The notes below the pieces were generated by a model that was not told where the DNA came from, ran no database searches, and saw nothing but the letters and a program-made list of their open reading frames with translations. Source: CAWCTD01 sp963798455 (GTDB lineage Bacteria > Acidobacteriota > Terriglobia > Bryobacterales > Bryobacteraceae). From it: a stretch of 64,000 nt of DNA. Shown here in pieces: positions 44,769-53,397 of this stretch (position 1 is its first letter; each line of letters begins with the position of its first letter). The position numbers and the translations under genes are program-made. Location of the stretch: the NCBI GenBank assembly GCA_963798455.1, contig CAWCTD010000003.1, positions 2,914,001-2,978,000 of the forward strand, given 5' to 3'.

Positions 44769-45954
44769 ACGGGAAGCGCCTTACGAATTCCGCGAAGTTC
44801 ACCTCGATACCCAGGCCGGGCCCCTCGGGCAGGGAGATGTAACCGTTCTTCTGAACCGGGTAGGTGCCGTTGGTCAGCTCCTGGAAGACCTTGTCGTCGG
44901 CTGCCTCCCACTCGTGGATCAGGAAGTTATGACACACCGACATGGCGGCCAGCGAGGAGACATGGGCAATGGGGCCGTAGCACTGGTGCGGAGCCACCTC
45001 GACCCCGTACACCTCGGCCAGGTTGGCGATCTTGCGAATCTCCGTAATGCCGCCGCACTTGGCGACATCGGGCTGAATGATCGACGCACCCTTCTCCTCT
45101 AGCAGCGGCCAGAACTCAAAGCGCGAGAGCTGACCCTCCCCAGTGGCGATCGGGACCGGGCTCTTCGCCGCCAGTTCGCCGAATTCAAGCAGATTCACGC
45201 GCGGCAACGGCTCCTCCATGAAAAGGGGGTGGTAGGGAGCAAGCGCCTCCGCCATGCGCACGGCAGTGCGCACGGTAAGGCTCTCGGAGAACTCCAGTCC
45301 GATGTCGAGTTTGTCGCCCACGGCCTTGCGAATGGCAGCCATGAGCGCGGTGAGAGCGGCGATGCGGTCGCTTTCGGAGAGGCTTCTGCTAGGGGCCGAG
45401 AATTTTGCCGCGGTCCATCCGTTCCTCACCGTTTCCACGGCGCGGGCGGCGTAGGCTTCGGGCGTGTTGGGCGTGATCTCGTTGTTCCAGTGCGTGTAGT
45501 AGGCGCGCAGACGGCTCTGGATCGGGCCTCCCAGCAGACGCCAGACCGGCACGCCCAGGCGCTTGCCCTCGATATCCCAGAACGCCATATCGACCGCCGA
45601 CATGGCCGCTCTGGGAATGATGCCGCTGTTCCAGCGCGACAGACGGTAGGACATCCTGTCCATGTGCGCTTCCATACCCGACGGGTCCACGCCGATCAGG
45701 TAGGGCTCCAGCCATCGCAGGGCGGCTTCGACGACGTCCACGCGGGCGTGACAGGTGCCTTCCCCCAGTCCGACGATGCCCGCGTCGGTATGCACCTCGA
45801 CGAAGAGCAGATCGCGCCAGCGCAGCGTGGCACGGTGATAGACCAGCTTGGTGACTTTGATCTTCCCCGCCGCGTCGGCCGCTCTGGAGGGCGCTGGCAA
45901 GCCCGCCAGGGAGCCAGCCGCCGACATTCCTCCCAACAGTGTTCGTCTGGTCAT
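44731..45954 (-). CDS. Exported mandelate racemase/galactonate dehydratase-like protein
   Basis: The 407-residue enolase-superfamily protein has an N-terminal Tat-like signal (MTRRTLLGGMSAAGSLAGLP). The barrel shows LEFSES, FMEEPLP, ATGEGQ and QPDVAKCGG, then APHQCYGP. The first metal position reads Glu (LEFSES), and the other ligands E, E, D and H are conserved. It probably dehydrates a sugar acid outside the cytoplasm. It overlaps the phosphopantetheinyl transferase gene end by 38 bases, convergently. Confidence 0.85.
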   Translation of the reverse strand: MTRRTLLGGMSAAGSLAGLPAPSRAADAAGKIKVTKLVYHRATLRWRDLLFVEVHTDAGIVGLGEGTCHARVDVVEAALRWLEPYLIGVDPSGMEAHMDRMSYRLSRWNSGIIPRAAMSAVDMAFWDIEGKRLGVPVWRLLGGPIQSRLRAYYTHWNNEITPNTPEAYAARAVETVRNGWTAAKFSAPSRSLSESDRIAALTALMAAIRKAVGDKLDIGLEFSESLTVRTAVRMAEALAPYHPLFMEEPLPRVNLLEFGELAAKSPVPIATGEGQLSRFEFWPLLEEKGASIIQPDVAKCGGITEIRKIANLAEVYGVEVAPHQCYGPIAHVSSLAAMSVCHNFLIHEWEAADDKVFQELTNGTYPVQKNGYISLPEGPGLGIEVNFAEFVRRFPFKNLGAQAEIRS

Positions 45955-46079
45955 GTGATTCCTCTCACTCTGAGGTAGGTTAGCAGATTGCCGTGGCCGT
46001 GTTGGGCTCGTGCGGGCCGGCCGCGCAGCGCCTCCAGAAGGTTTGAGAATTCAGACGCGCTGCCCGCACTTCCTTATAC

Positions 46080-46565
46080 ATGCAAGCCAAGGATGGCTGG
46101 ATCTCTGTCCTGGCGGCGGCGACGGTACTCGCGCTGGCCTCGTTCGTCGCGCCCTCGACGGCAGCCGACGCTGGATGCCGCGCCGAATACGTCGGGGGGA
46201 CTTTGGCACAGTTCGGTTCCAGAGTCTCCGGCCGGATCCACACCAGCGATCCCGAAGTGCTCGTTTTCGAGACCAGGAACGTGGCACTCGAGGTGCCCTA
46301 CGAACGCATCAACCTGCTGGAGTACGGGCAGCAGGTGGGCCGGCGGTACCTGCTGGCGCTCGCCATCTCACCTCTCATGCTGCTGAGCAAGTCGAGGAAG
46401 CACTTCCTGACCGTGGCCTACAAGGACGAGGAAGGACAGCAGCAGGCCCTGGTATTCCAGATCGACAAGGGCGGGGTGCGGGCTGTGCTGGCCAGCATCG
46501 AGGCACGAACGGGGTTGAAAGTAAACTACCAAGACGACGAAGCTCGAAGAACCGGTGGAGGGTGA
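46080..46565 (+). CDS. Exported protein of unknown function
   Basis: The 161-residue product has a signal peptide (hydrophobic residues 9-28, ending STAADAGC). A small beta-rich domain follows, with VSGRIHTSDPEVLVFETRN, and a hydrophobic stretch LLALAISPLMLLSK in the middle. I do not recognise a family. It is two bases from the next exported gene, so the two are cotranscribed. Confidence 0.65.
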   Translation: MQAKDGWISVLAAATVLALASFVAPSTAADAGCRAEYVGGTLAQFGSRVSGRIHTSDPEVLVFETRNVALEVPYERINLLEYGQQVGRRYLLALAISPLMLLSKSRKHFLTVAYKDEEGQQQALVFQIDKGGVRAVLASIEARTGLKVNYQDDEARRTGGG

Positions 46566-46567
46566 AC

Positions 46568-47173
46568 ATGCTGGCAGGTTGGATGTTGACCCTGTGGCTG
46601 GCCGCAAACTTCCAAACGGCGCCCGATCGCGGCGAAGCCAAAGCAGCCACAACCATTGAAGCGGAGACGCTGGCCCGCTTGCTCGATATCCGCCGAGTCT
46701 ATGTCGACCGCCTGACGGGAGGCGAAACGGCGGCCCAGATGCGGGACATGATCATCACCAGCCTGCAATCCTCCAAACTCTTCGTCATCACGGAAGACGA
46801 GGCCAAAGCCGACGCCTTTTTGCGCGGGTCGGCCGAGGATCTGGTCTTTACCGATATGCACTCTTCCAGCGACAGCTTGAACGCCCGCGCAGGCGCGGGC
46901 ACGGGGTCCAATCCCGATAGGACGGCTGTCGACCGCCGTTCGAGGTCCGCGTCGTTGACGGTCGGGGAGCAGGAGTCGACACGGATCGAAGAGCGAAAGC
47001 ACGAAGCCACGGCTGCCGTAAGGCTGGTGAGCAAAGAAGGGGACGTCCTGTGGTCCACGACGCAGGAGAGCCTCGGGGCCAAGTTCCACGGAGCCAGCGC
47101 CGATGTGGCCGAGAAGATCATGAAGCAACTAGTGAAGGACTATGAAATGGCGAAGAAGCTGCGCAGCCCGTAG
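46568..47173 (+). CDS. Exported protein of unknown function
   Basis: The 201-residue product starts MLAGWMLTLWLAANFQ, a short signal. The body repeats helical segments with AAQMRDMIITSLQSSKLFVI, KADAFLRGSAEDLVF and AAVRLVSKEGDVLWSTTQ. This layout resembles periplasmic proteins with a TPM- or CsgG-like ADP-type domain, but I cannot place it. It follows the previous gene closely. Confidence 0.65.
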   Translation: MLAGWMLTLWLAANFQTAPDRGEAKAATTIEAETLARLLDIRRVYVDRLTGGETAAQMRDMIITSLQSSKLFVITEDEAKADAFLRGSAEDLVFTDMHSSSDSLNARAGAGTGSNPDRTAVDRRSRSASLTVGEQESTRIEERKHEATAAVRLVSKEGDVLWSTTQESLGAKFHGASADVAEKIMKQLVKDYEMAKKLRSP

Positions 47174-47299
47174 ACTTGGCGTCGCATTCACACCTGCTTG
47201 AGCCGACGAGTCACGCCCCCCCCATATGTTCCATGCGAATACCCGCATTTGGGGTGCCAGGGGGTCCGCAAAAATATCATGGACAAACGGGTGCGGTTT

Positions 47300-47320
47300 T
47301 CTCTATACTATATTCAACTA
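47300..47320 (+). promoter_or_regulatory. Candidate promoter before the two-hairpin leader
   Basis: The AT-rich stretch at 47278-47340 contains TATACT (near 47305) and TATAAC (near 47325) boxes within GC-rich surroundings. It lies just before the structured leader. No matching -35 box is obvious. Confidence 0.35.
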
Positions 47321-47343
47321 AGTGCTATAACATTAGCATCCCC

Positions 47344-47412
47344 GGCGACGAGTCCCAGCTCGTCGCCAGCCCCTCTGAGTGGAAGCCCTGCGCACCCAGG
47401 CGCGGGGCTTCC
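47344..47412 (+). ncRNA. Two-hairpin leader RNA candidate
   Basis: Hairpin 1 (47344-47367) has a perfect nine-base stem, GGCGACGAG and its complement, with loop TCCCAG. Hairpin 2 (47381-47412) has a 13-base stem GGAAGCCCTGCGC paired to GCGCGGGGCTTCC with one G-U-type wobble, loop ACCCAG, and TGTTTTA after it. Both loops share the sequence CCCAG. The stretch lies in a 297-base gap upstream of the glycosyltransferase gene. Function and class are unknown; hairpin 2 could be a terminator. Confidence 0.4.
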
Positions 47413-47470
47413 TGTTTTATGGGCGCCATCGCGCGATGCCCTCCAGGTCAGCTAAAGTGGATTCTGATCA

Positions 47471-49081
47471 ATGCCTGGCTACCGGAGGGACAGCCTACGC
47501 CTTTCGCAGTTCGCCCTCCCTCTGAGCCTGCTTGTCCAGGCCTGCCTGCTGTTGAAACGGCTGGATCTCCTGCCGACTTGGGGCGACGAGCACTTCACCC
47601 TCCGTGCCGCCTCGGGTTCCGCCGTGCAGGCGCTGAAACTGATCGCCGGCGAGAAGAACAACCCTCCGCTCCACACCCTGTTGGTCCACTTCTGGCTGAT
47701 GATCCCATGGCCCGTCTCGAAGATCGTGGCGGCCCGGGCGTTGTCCGTCTTGTTTGCTCTGGCAGCCACGGTTGTCATGGACAAGCTCTGGCTCAAACCT
47801 CTCAGCCAGCGCGCGCGCCTGTGGTTCCTGGCCCTGTGGGCTCTATCGCCCTGCCTTCTGCTCTACGCGCGGATCTCCAGGTCTTATTCGTTGCAGGTGC
47901 TCGTGTTCGTAATCGCCCTGCGGGTGGCCGTCGATTTCCTCCTGGAGCCGCGCACGCGACGAAGCGCCTTTGCGTTCGGGGCAGGCGTCGCAGTTCTTCT
48001 TTATGTGCACTATCTGCCGGGGCTTGCGCTTCTTTTCGGCGTATTCCTGATCTTGATCTGGAGGGCCCTTCGCCAGCGCCGGCCGGCGATGCTCGCGCCG
48101 GCAGCGGTAGTGGGGTTGGTGGTCCTTGTGCTCTATGCGCCGTGGCTCCCACAGTTGTGGGTGGCCTTGCAGCGGATGGCCAGCACGCATCCACCGGCCG
48201 TTGCCGCCAGCAGCCTGCTATCGGAGCCCATCCGGCTCGGTTATCTGCTCTTCTCCTTCAGCCTGGGCGAGACTCCGGCGCTTTGGGTGCTGGCGGCTGC
48301 CGTGCTGGCCGCCCCTGGGATCGCCTATCTCGCTTGGAAAGGGACGAGCCCGCAGCCGGCGTGGCTGCCTGTATGTCTACTGGCCGCAGTCGTGGGATAC
48401 CCCGCGGCGGAACGCTGGGTTTCCTTCGTCTTCACTCCCGCACGCTTGCTGTTCCTGTTGCCCTTCTTCCTGCTCCTGGTGGTCCTGGGAGCGGAGAGGA
48501 GCCCGCGGATCGGGTGGCTGGTGTGTGGAGGGATGCTGTGTCTATCCGTGGGCTCGCTCGCAAGCTACTTCCACAAACAGGACTTCCTCAACAAGGCATA
48601 CCTCCTCCCCTACGACGAGATCGCTCATGTGATCAGCAAAGGGTCCGCGGGCGCGAAAGCGGCTCTCATCGCGGATTCATGCAACACAGATCCTGCGCCG
48701 CTGGCCGACTTGATCCCCAGACAGGTCGCGATGGTTGTAGTCTCGCCAAAGAGCACTGCGACCTCCTTGCGGAGGGACATAGCCGTCACGGGCGCCACCG
48801 TTGTCTGGTACTTCCGCAACACACACGACACCTCGCCGGGCGGGCTCAACAGGCTCATGGAGAAAGAACTCGCCGCCGGACGTTCGGTCCGTCAATACCT
48901 CTTCGTCCCCTATTCCCAGCGCGACCGCTTCTTCATGAAGGCACTGGGATGGCAGGAACGGCCGGCATATTTTGTGCAGTTGCTGGAAATACGGCAGGCG
49001 GAGAGCGGGCCCGGCCCCGTCAGGGCCGAGACCCGCTTCACGAGCTTAGGAGGTCTTCACTTGCAGGTTGTTGGTCACTGA
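47471..49081 (+). CDS. GT-C membrane glycosyltransferase (GT39/PMT type)
   Basis: The 536-residue protein has the GT-C pattern: an acidic loop early (TWGDEHFTLRAA, near residue 38) and about eleven hydrophobic segments to residue 390, then a soluble tail. It would use polyprenyl-phosphate sugar donors at the periplasmic face. It differs clearly from the GT-C gene at 16 kb. No strong ribosome binding site is seen for the ATG at 47471. The end overlaps the BON gene convergently. Confidence 0.72.
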   Translation: MPGYRRDSLRLSQFALPLSLLVQACLLLKRLDLLPTWGDEHFTLRAASGSAVQALKLIAGEKNNPPLHTLLVHFWLMIPWPVSKIVAARALSVLFALAATVVMDKLWLKPLSQRARLWFLALWALSPCLLLYARISRSYSLQVLVFVIALRVAVDFLLEPRTRRSAFAFGAGVAVLLYVHYLPGLALLFGVFLILIWRALRQRRPAMLAPAAVVGLVVLVLYAPWLPQLWVALQRMASTHPPAVAASSLLSEPIRLGYLLFSFSLGETPALWVLAAAVLAAPGIAYLAWKGTSPQPAWLPVCLLAAVVGYPAAERWVSFVFTPARLLFLLPFFLLLVVLGAERSPRIGWLVCGGMLCLSVGSLASYFHKQDFLNKAYLLPYDEIAHVISKGSAGAKAALIADSCNTDPAPLADLIPRQVAMVVVSPKSTATSLRRDIAVTGATVVWYFRNTHDTSPGGLNRLMEKELAAGRSVRQYLFVPYSQRDRFFMKALGWQERPAYFVQLLEIRQAESGPGPVRAETRFTSLGGLHLQVVGH

Positions 49082-49582
49082 GAACACACCGGCTACTCCG
49101 TTGGCTGCCAGGCCGGCGATTTGCTTGTCCATCTGGTTGGCGACGATGCCATCCAGGGTCACGTGCCCGTTCTTGACGATGATGCGGATGGGCGCAATCG
49201 GGCCCATCAGGTTGTACCGGAACAAGGCCGAGTTACCGTAGATGGCGCGCAGCTCAGCCCAGCGGATCCGGTTGTCGAACGGGGACAATGGCAACACCTC
49301 GATCTGATTGTCCACCGACGTCACGCCGGGAATGCGCTTGACCACATTCCCCGCATCGCTCTTCAGCACGGGCCAAGTCACCTGACCGGTCAGAGTCACC
49401 TTGTCTCCCGTCACCTGAAAGGACAGGCTGTCGAACACGTCGTAATATGGGAGCATGATCAGCTCATGGCGCACCTGCGCTTCCAACGTCTGCGGGGCCT
49501 TGTTGGCCCCCTGAAGGAGCGATGGGGAAAGCACCACCGCCACTGTCAGCCCCGCCAGAATCCCTTTCCACGTGCCTTTCAT
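49046..49582 (-). CDS. Exported BON-domain protein
   Basis: The 178-residue protein has a signal peptide (ending LQGANK, near residue 28) and two BON domains: DSLSFQVTGDKVTLTGQVTW and the C-terminal GHVTLDGIVANQMDKQIAGL. BON domains bind membranes or lipids and occur in OsmY-like periplasmic proteins. A likely role is in envelope stress; this is inferred from the family. Confidence 0.85.
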   Translation of the reverse strand: MKGTWKGILAGLTVAVVLSPSLLQGANKAPQTLEAQVRHELIMLPYYDVFDSLSFQVTGDKVTLTGQVTWPVLKSDAGNVVKRIPGVTSVDNQIEVLPLSPFDNRIRWAELRAIYGNSALFRYNLMGPIAPIRIIVKNGHVTLDGIVANQMDKQIAGLAANGVAGVFSVTNNLQVKTS

Positions 49583-49599
49583 CTTCTTACCCTCCTCTA

Positions 49600-49905
49600 C
49601 TATTTGATATGCGTGCGAGGAGGCAGAAGTTGCTTGTCCTGCAATGATTTACAGATTCTTAACAGCCAGGGGCCAAGGGCCGAGGCGTTGGCGATGACGC
49701 TCTCGCCACGGGCGGCCAGAACCTCGGCTGTCAGGTGCATGGCGCGGTAGGCGATCGCGCGGTCTTCCCTCGTGTGGGCCGCCTCCGGGCGCAGGCGCGG
49801 CCGGATCGCGTCCATCTCCAGGTGCGTCATCGCCCGAGTGCGGGAGAGGATCTCGCCGAGCATCGATTCGCCCGAACAGGGCGGGCCGGAGAAGACCACG
49901 ATCAT
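49600..49905 (-). pseudogene. P-loop kinase fragment
   Basis: The 101-residue product begins IVVFSGPPCSGESMLGEILS, a Walker A-like motif where the usual Lys is Glu (GES for GKS). MDAIRPRL, the usual base-binding segment, follows. The last 25 residues do not match the kinase family and the product is shorter than usual, so it is a truncated, probably inactive remnant. It overlaps the penicillin acylase gene stop by four bases. Confidence 0.55.
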
Positions 49906-52127
49906 CTGGGCTCCGGCAGGAACACGAGCGTCTGCTTGGCGTCAACCTTGTCGAACTGCATCGGAAAGCTGCGGCCAGCCATGTAGGCGTCCCACTGGTC
50001 TCGATAATGACTGGAGAGGACCTGCCCCGACTGTCCGAGCGTGATGTTCTCGATCGACCGGTCGAGGCCGGAAAAGTCCACCACCATCCGCATCGAAGGA
50101 CCAAAGGCCGCGCCCAATAGTTTCAACTTCACGGTTTCGCTCGACCCGCTCATGGACACCCGTCCGATGTTGAAGTACTTGCCTACCACCGGCAGCCGGC
50201 CGGCGACGGGATTGTCGAGGGTCATGCTGTTGTAGACGCCATACTCCCATTTGGCGACATCGCGGCCCTGGATGCGGCGGCCCTCTTCCACGGCGTCCGC
50301 GAAGTTGTCGAGCAGGAACTTGTCGTAATCGTCGAACCAGTCCGTGGGGCGCTCGCGCAGCAGCTTCTCGACGACTGCCGGCGCTGCCGCGACGGCCCAG
50401 ACGGGCTGCTTGGCCGGGGAGGCACGTTTGGCGATCGCCGTACGAAGGTGCAGAAAGGTCAGAGTCGCGATCATCGGCGCGGACTGGCTCGCCGACATTT
50501 GCCCGTTCCAGCCGCGCAGGGTGGCCACGGCATCGGCCACCGCGGGGTAGGACGCGCTGTGCCGGCCGTACGCAGCCGTGATCTCGCGGGCGAGAAAATG
50601 GCTGAATGCGGAGTACACGTCGGTCTGGAGCGAAAGCATGTCCTCCGCTTTCCATCCCTGCCTCGACCCGAGGCGGTCGTGGATTTGCCGGTAACGATAC
50701 GGCGGATCGAAGTACCCGCTGACGCGATAGGGAGAATCCTTGGGGAACGGGTCCTGGTTCGCGGACACGACCACGCCCGACGGTGGATTGAAGACCGAGG
50801 GCAGCTTGTCGAACGGGAGGAAGCCTTCCCACTCGAACTTGCCGGAGCTGCCGTCCACGGGCACGCTGCCGTCGAAATCCTTGCGAACCGGCAGCCGGCC
50901 CACCGTTTGGCTGCCTATGTTGCCCGCGATGTCCGCGTACACGTAATTCGTGGCGGGCCCCGAAAAGCGCGCAAGCACGGAGCGGAATTCGTCCCAGTTT
51001 CGGGCGCGGTCCAAGTCGAGGATCGGAAGCTGGAACCCCGCGGAGTCAAACGCGGTCCACCTCAACGTGAGAAGACGGCCGCCGTCGGCGACCATGACCG
51101 GCCCGTGGCGGGTCACCCAATTGACCATGCTCTCCGGCGCGCCGCCTCGCACGCGGATGATCTCCCGCTCCGCCCGTGCCTGCTCCATGCGCCCGTCGAA
51201 CTCATACCGGCCGCTGGCGGCGTCCAGCTTCTCGGCGTACAAATCCTGGACATCGGCCTCGAGGCTGGTAATGGACCAGGCGATGCGGTCGTTGTGGCCA
51301 ATGAGCACTCCGGGCAGTCCCGGCACCGTGACTCCCGAAACATTCAGGCGAGGTCCTCGCAGATGGACCATATACCAGATGCATGGGATCGAAAGTTCCA
51401 GGTGCGGGTCGCCGGCGAGCAGAGATCTGCGCGACGCGGTGAGCGCGCCCGACACGGCCCAGGCGTTCGAGCCCGGGAGTGTCTCCCCGCCGGCGCCCGA
51501 CGAGAACAGCAGGTTCACCTTGGCCGGGTCCCCGCCCTCTAGCAGGTTCTCTTTCTGCAGTTCCAGGCGCCAGGACCGTTCGAGCGTGTTCATCACGTTG
51601 AGCAAGACGAGTAAGGAATCGGTGATCGACCAAGGGCGCGGGTCGTAGCGGAGCAGGGCAAACTCCAGCGGCAGGCGGCTGCGGTGGGTCTCCAGGAAAT
51701 AGTTGACGCCGCGGGCGAAGGCGGCCAGCGCCGCGCGGTCCTGTTCGGGGAGTTTGCTGGCGTACTCCTCGGCGATTCTTGCCAGCCGCAAGCGGCGGGC
51801 TTGCCGGTCCGATTCCAAGGCCGCACTCCCCGCGACCTCGGCCAGTTCTCCGGCCGCCAGGCGCCGCAGCACGTCCATCTGGAAGAGCCTGTCCTGCGCC
51901 GTCACGTAGCCCTGAACGAACAACACGTCCGGCTGGCTCGCCGCCAGGATGTGCGGTACTCCGAGCGCATCCCGCGAGACCACCGCGCGCGCGGTCACGG
52001 GCGCGCCAAGCTGGCCCGAGGTCGCCGGCAGCGGCCTCCAGGCGAACCAATACGCGCACACCAGGACGGCCAGCAAGGCGGCGCCTATGCCGAGATTGAC
52101 GTACCTGAGAAGCCGACGAAGTGTCAC
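49902..52127 (-). CDS. Penicillin acylase-like N-terminal nucleophile hydrolase (S45)
   Basis: The 741-residue exported protein has a membrane anchor at residues 13-30. Alpha-domain motifs are FVQGYVTAQDRLFQMDVLRR, and the beta chain would begin at S220 of LPGSNAWAVSG, the autocatalytic N-terminal nucleophile. Related enzymes hydrolyse acyl amides such as acyl-homoserine lactones or penicillins. Its substrate here is open. Length and domain order match full enzymes. Confidence 0.85.
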   Translation of the reverse strand: MTLRRLLRYVNLGIGAALLAVLVCAYWFAWRPLPATSGQLGAPVTARAVVSRDALGVPHILAASQPDVLFVQGYVTAQDRLFQMDVLRRLAAGELAEVAGSAALESDRQARRLRLARIAEEYASKLPEQDRAALAAFARGVNYFLETHRSRLPLEFALLRYDPRPWSITDSLLVLLNVMNTLERSWRLELQKENLLEGGDPAKVNLLFSSGAGGETLPGSNAWAVSGALTASRRSLLAGDPHLELSIPCIWYMVHLRGPRLNVSGVTVPGLPGVLIGHNDRIAWSITSLEADVQDLYAEKLDAASGRYEFDGRMEQARAEREIIRVRGGAPESMVNWVTRHGPVMVADGGRLLTLRWTAFDSAGFQLPILDLDRARNWDEFRSVLARFSGPATNYVYADIAGNIGSQTVGRLPVRKDFDGSVPVDGSSGKFEWEGFLPFDKLPSVFNPPSGVVVSANQDPFPKDSPYRVSGYFDPPYRYRQIHDRLGSRQGWKAEDMLSLQTDVYSAFSHFLAREITAAYGRHSASYPAVADAVATLRGWNGQMSASQSAPMIATLTFLHLRTAIAKRASPAKQPVWAVAAAPAVVEKLLRERPTDWFDDYDKFLLDNFADAVEEGRRIQGRDVAKWEYGVYNSMTLDNPVAGRLPVVGKYFNIGRVSMSGSSETVKLKLLGAAFGPSMRMVVDFSGLDRSIENITLGQSGQVLSSHYRDQWDAYMAGRSFPMQFDKVDAKQTLVFLPEPR

Positions 52128-52136
52128 TTCGCAATT

Positions 52137-53303
52137 CTATCCGAACGAGTGAGGCCGGGTCGCCGTCCCACCGGTCGAGACCAGTCTCCGCACTTCTCTT
52201 CCGAGCGGGTCCAGGCACCTTTCGTAGAGCATCTTGTAAGCCTGGCAGAAGTAGTCGAGGTCCTCGAAGCGGCCGGCTGGGGCTTGGCGGAGTTTCGGGC
52301 AGCCTCCGCGGCAGACTTGTTGGTACTGGCACGCCTCGCATTCCGAGCGGGGGAGAATCTTGTTGACGGCGAAACTCCGGCGGCGCTGGCTGCGGGCGAT
52401 CTCCGGCCAGGAGTCCACCATCACGTTGCCCAGCTTCCAGCGCTTCTCGACGAAAAAGTCACAAGGGAAGACGTCGCCGTTGTACTCGACGACGGCATAG
52501 CTGTCGCATGTCGTGTGCATGGTGCAGTTGCCCGGCCTCTGGCCGGCAAGGGCCTCGGCAATGTTATCGAAGAGGCGGATGCGAACCTTGCGGCGGTCGG
52601 GCCACCAGGCGTCGAAGGTCTCGCACAGGAACTTGCCGTACTGGCCGGGCGTGATGGTGAAGGGGAGGGGGTTGCCCGCCTTGTCGAACTCGGCCAGCGG
52701 GATGTACTGGATATAGTCGATGCCAAGCCCGCGAAAGAATCTGTAGATCTCCCTGGGCTGGCCGGCGTTTGCCTGGCTCAGCACGCAGAGCGCGTTGACG
52801 TCCACCTTGTGCTTGCGAAGCGTTTCGATGCCTGCCATCACCTTCGTCCAACTGCCGTGCCCCGCCCTGTTGCGGCGATACAGGTCATGCACTGGTTCAG
52901 GCCCGTCGATCGAAACGCCCACCAGCCAGCGATATTCCACAAAGAGCGCGCACCAGCGCTCGTCGATCAGGATGGCATTGGTTTGCAGTGAGTTGCCGAC
53001 GCTCTGGCCAGGTCGCCCGTAGCGCTTCTGGAGTTCGACGAGTCTTTCGAAGAACTCGACGCCCGCCAGCGTGGGCTCCCCGCCCTGAAATGCGAAAGTG
53101 CTTGCCGGATACGAGTAGAAAAGATAGGTGTCGACCAGGCGCTCCAGGGTCTCCAGGGGCATGAGACGCGCGGGCAGGTCTTTGTAAGGATCCGTTTCCC
53201 GCTCCAGGTAGAAGCAGTAAGCGCAGTCGAGGTTGCAGAGCGCGGACACCGGCTTGATCAGCAGCGACTCAATGCGCGGAGTCTCCTCCAGCCCGCGGCC
53301 CAC
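52137..53303 (-). CDS. SPASM-domain radical SAM enzyme, anaerobic sulfatase maturase-like
   Basis: The 388-residue enzyme has the radical SAM motif CNLDCAYC (CxxxCxxC) and the binding motif FQGGEPT. The C-terminal SPASM cysteines are CEACQYQQVCRGGC. Such enzymes oxidise a Cys or Ser of sulfatases to formylglycine or modify peptides. No sulfatase gene is near. GTG at 53303 is used as start because the frame before it overlaps the divergent gene promoter. Confidence 0.8.
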   Translation of the reverse strand: MGRGLEETPRIESLLIKPVSALCNLDCAYCFYLERETDPYKDLPARLMPLETLERLVDTYLFYSYPASTFAFQGGEPTLAGVEFFERLVELQKRYGRPGQSVGNSLQTNAILIDERWCALFVEYRWLVGVSIDGPEPVHDLYRRNRAGHGSWTKVMAGIETLRKHKVDVNALCVLSQANAGQPREIYRFFRGLGIDYIQYIPLAEFDKAGNPLPFTITPGQYGKFLCETFDAWWPDRRKVRIRLFDNIAEALAGQRPGNCTMHTTCDSYAVVEYNGDVFPCDFFVEKRWKLGNVMVDSWPEIARSQRRRSFAVNKILPRSECEACQYQQVCRGGCPKLRQAPAGRFEDLDYFCQAYKMLYERCLDPLGREVRRLVSTGGTATRPHSFG

Positions 53304-53397
53304 GACGGAAAACTGAGACCCACCCCCCACAGACCGAGTGTAGCAACAGCGCGGGGGGCCGAGTTGAGATATCGTAGAATCCGGTGAGTGGCCAATC

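Noticed and set aside
47176..49176. Long plus-strand frame over the glycosyltransferase gene
   Set aside because: Low-complexity arginine- and proline-rich product overlapping a membrane protein in another frame; a shadow.
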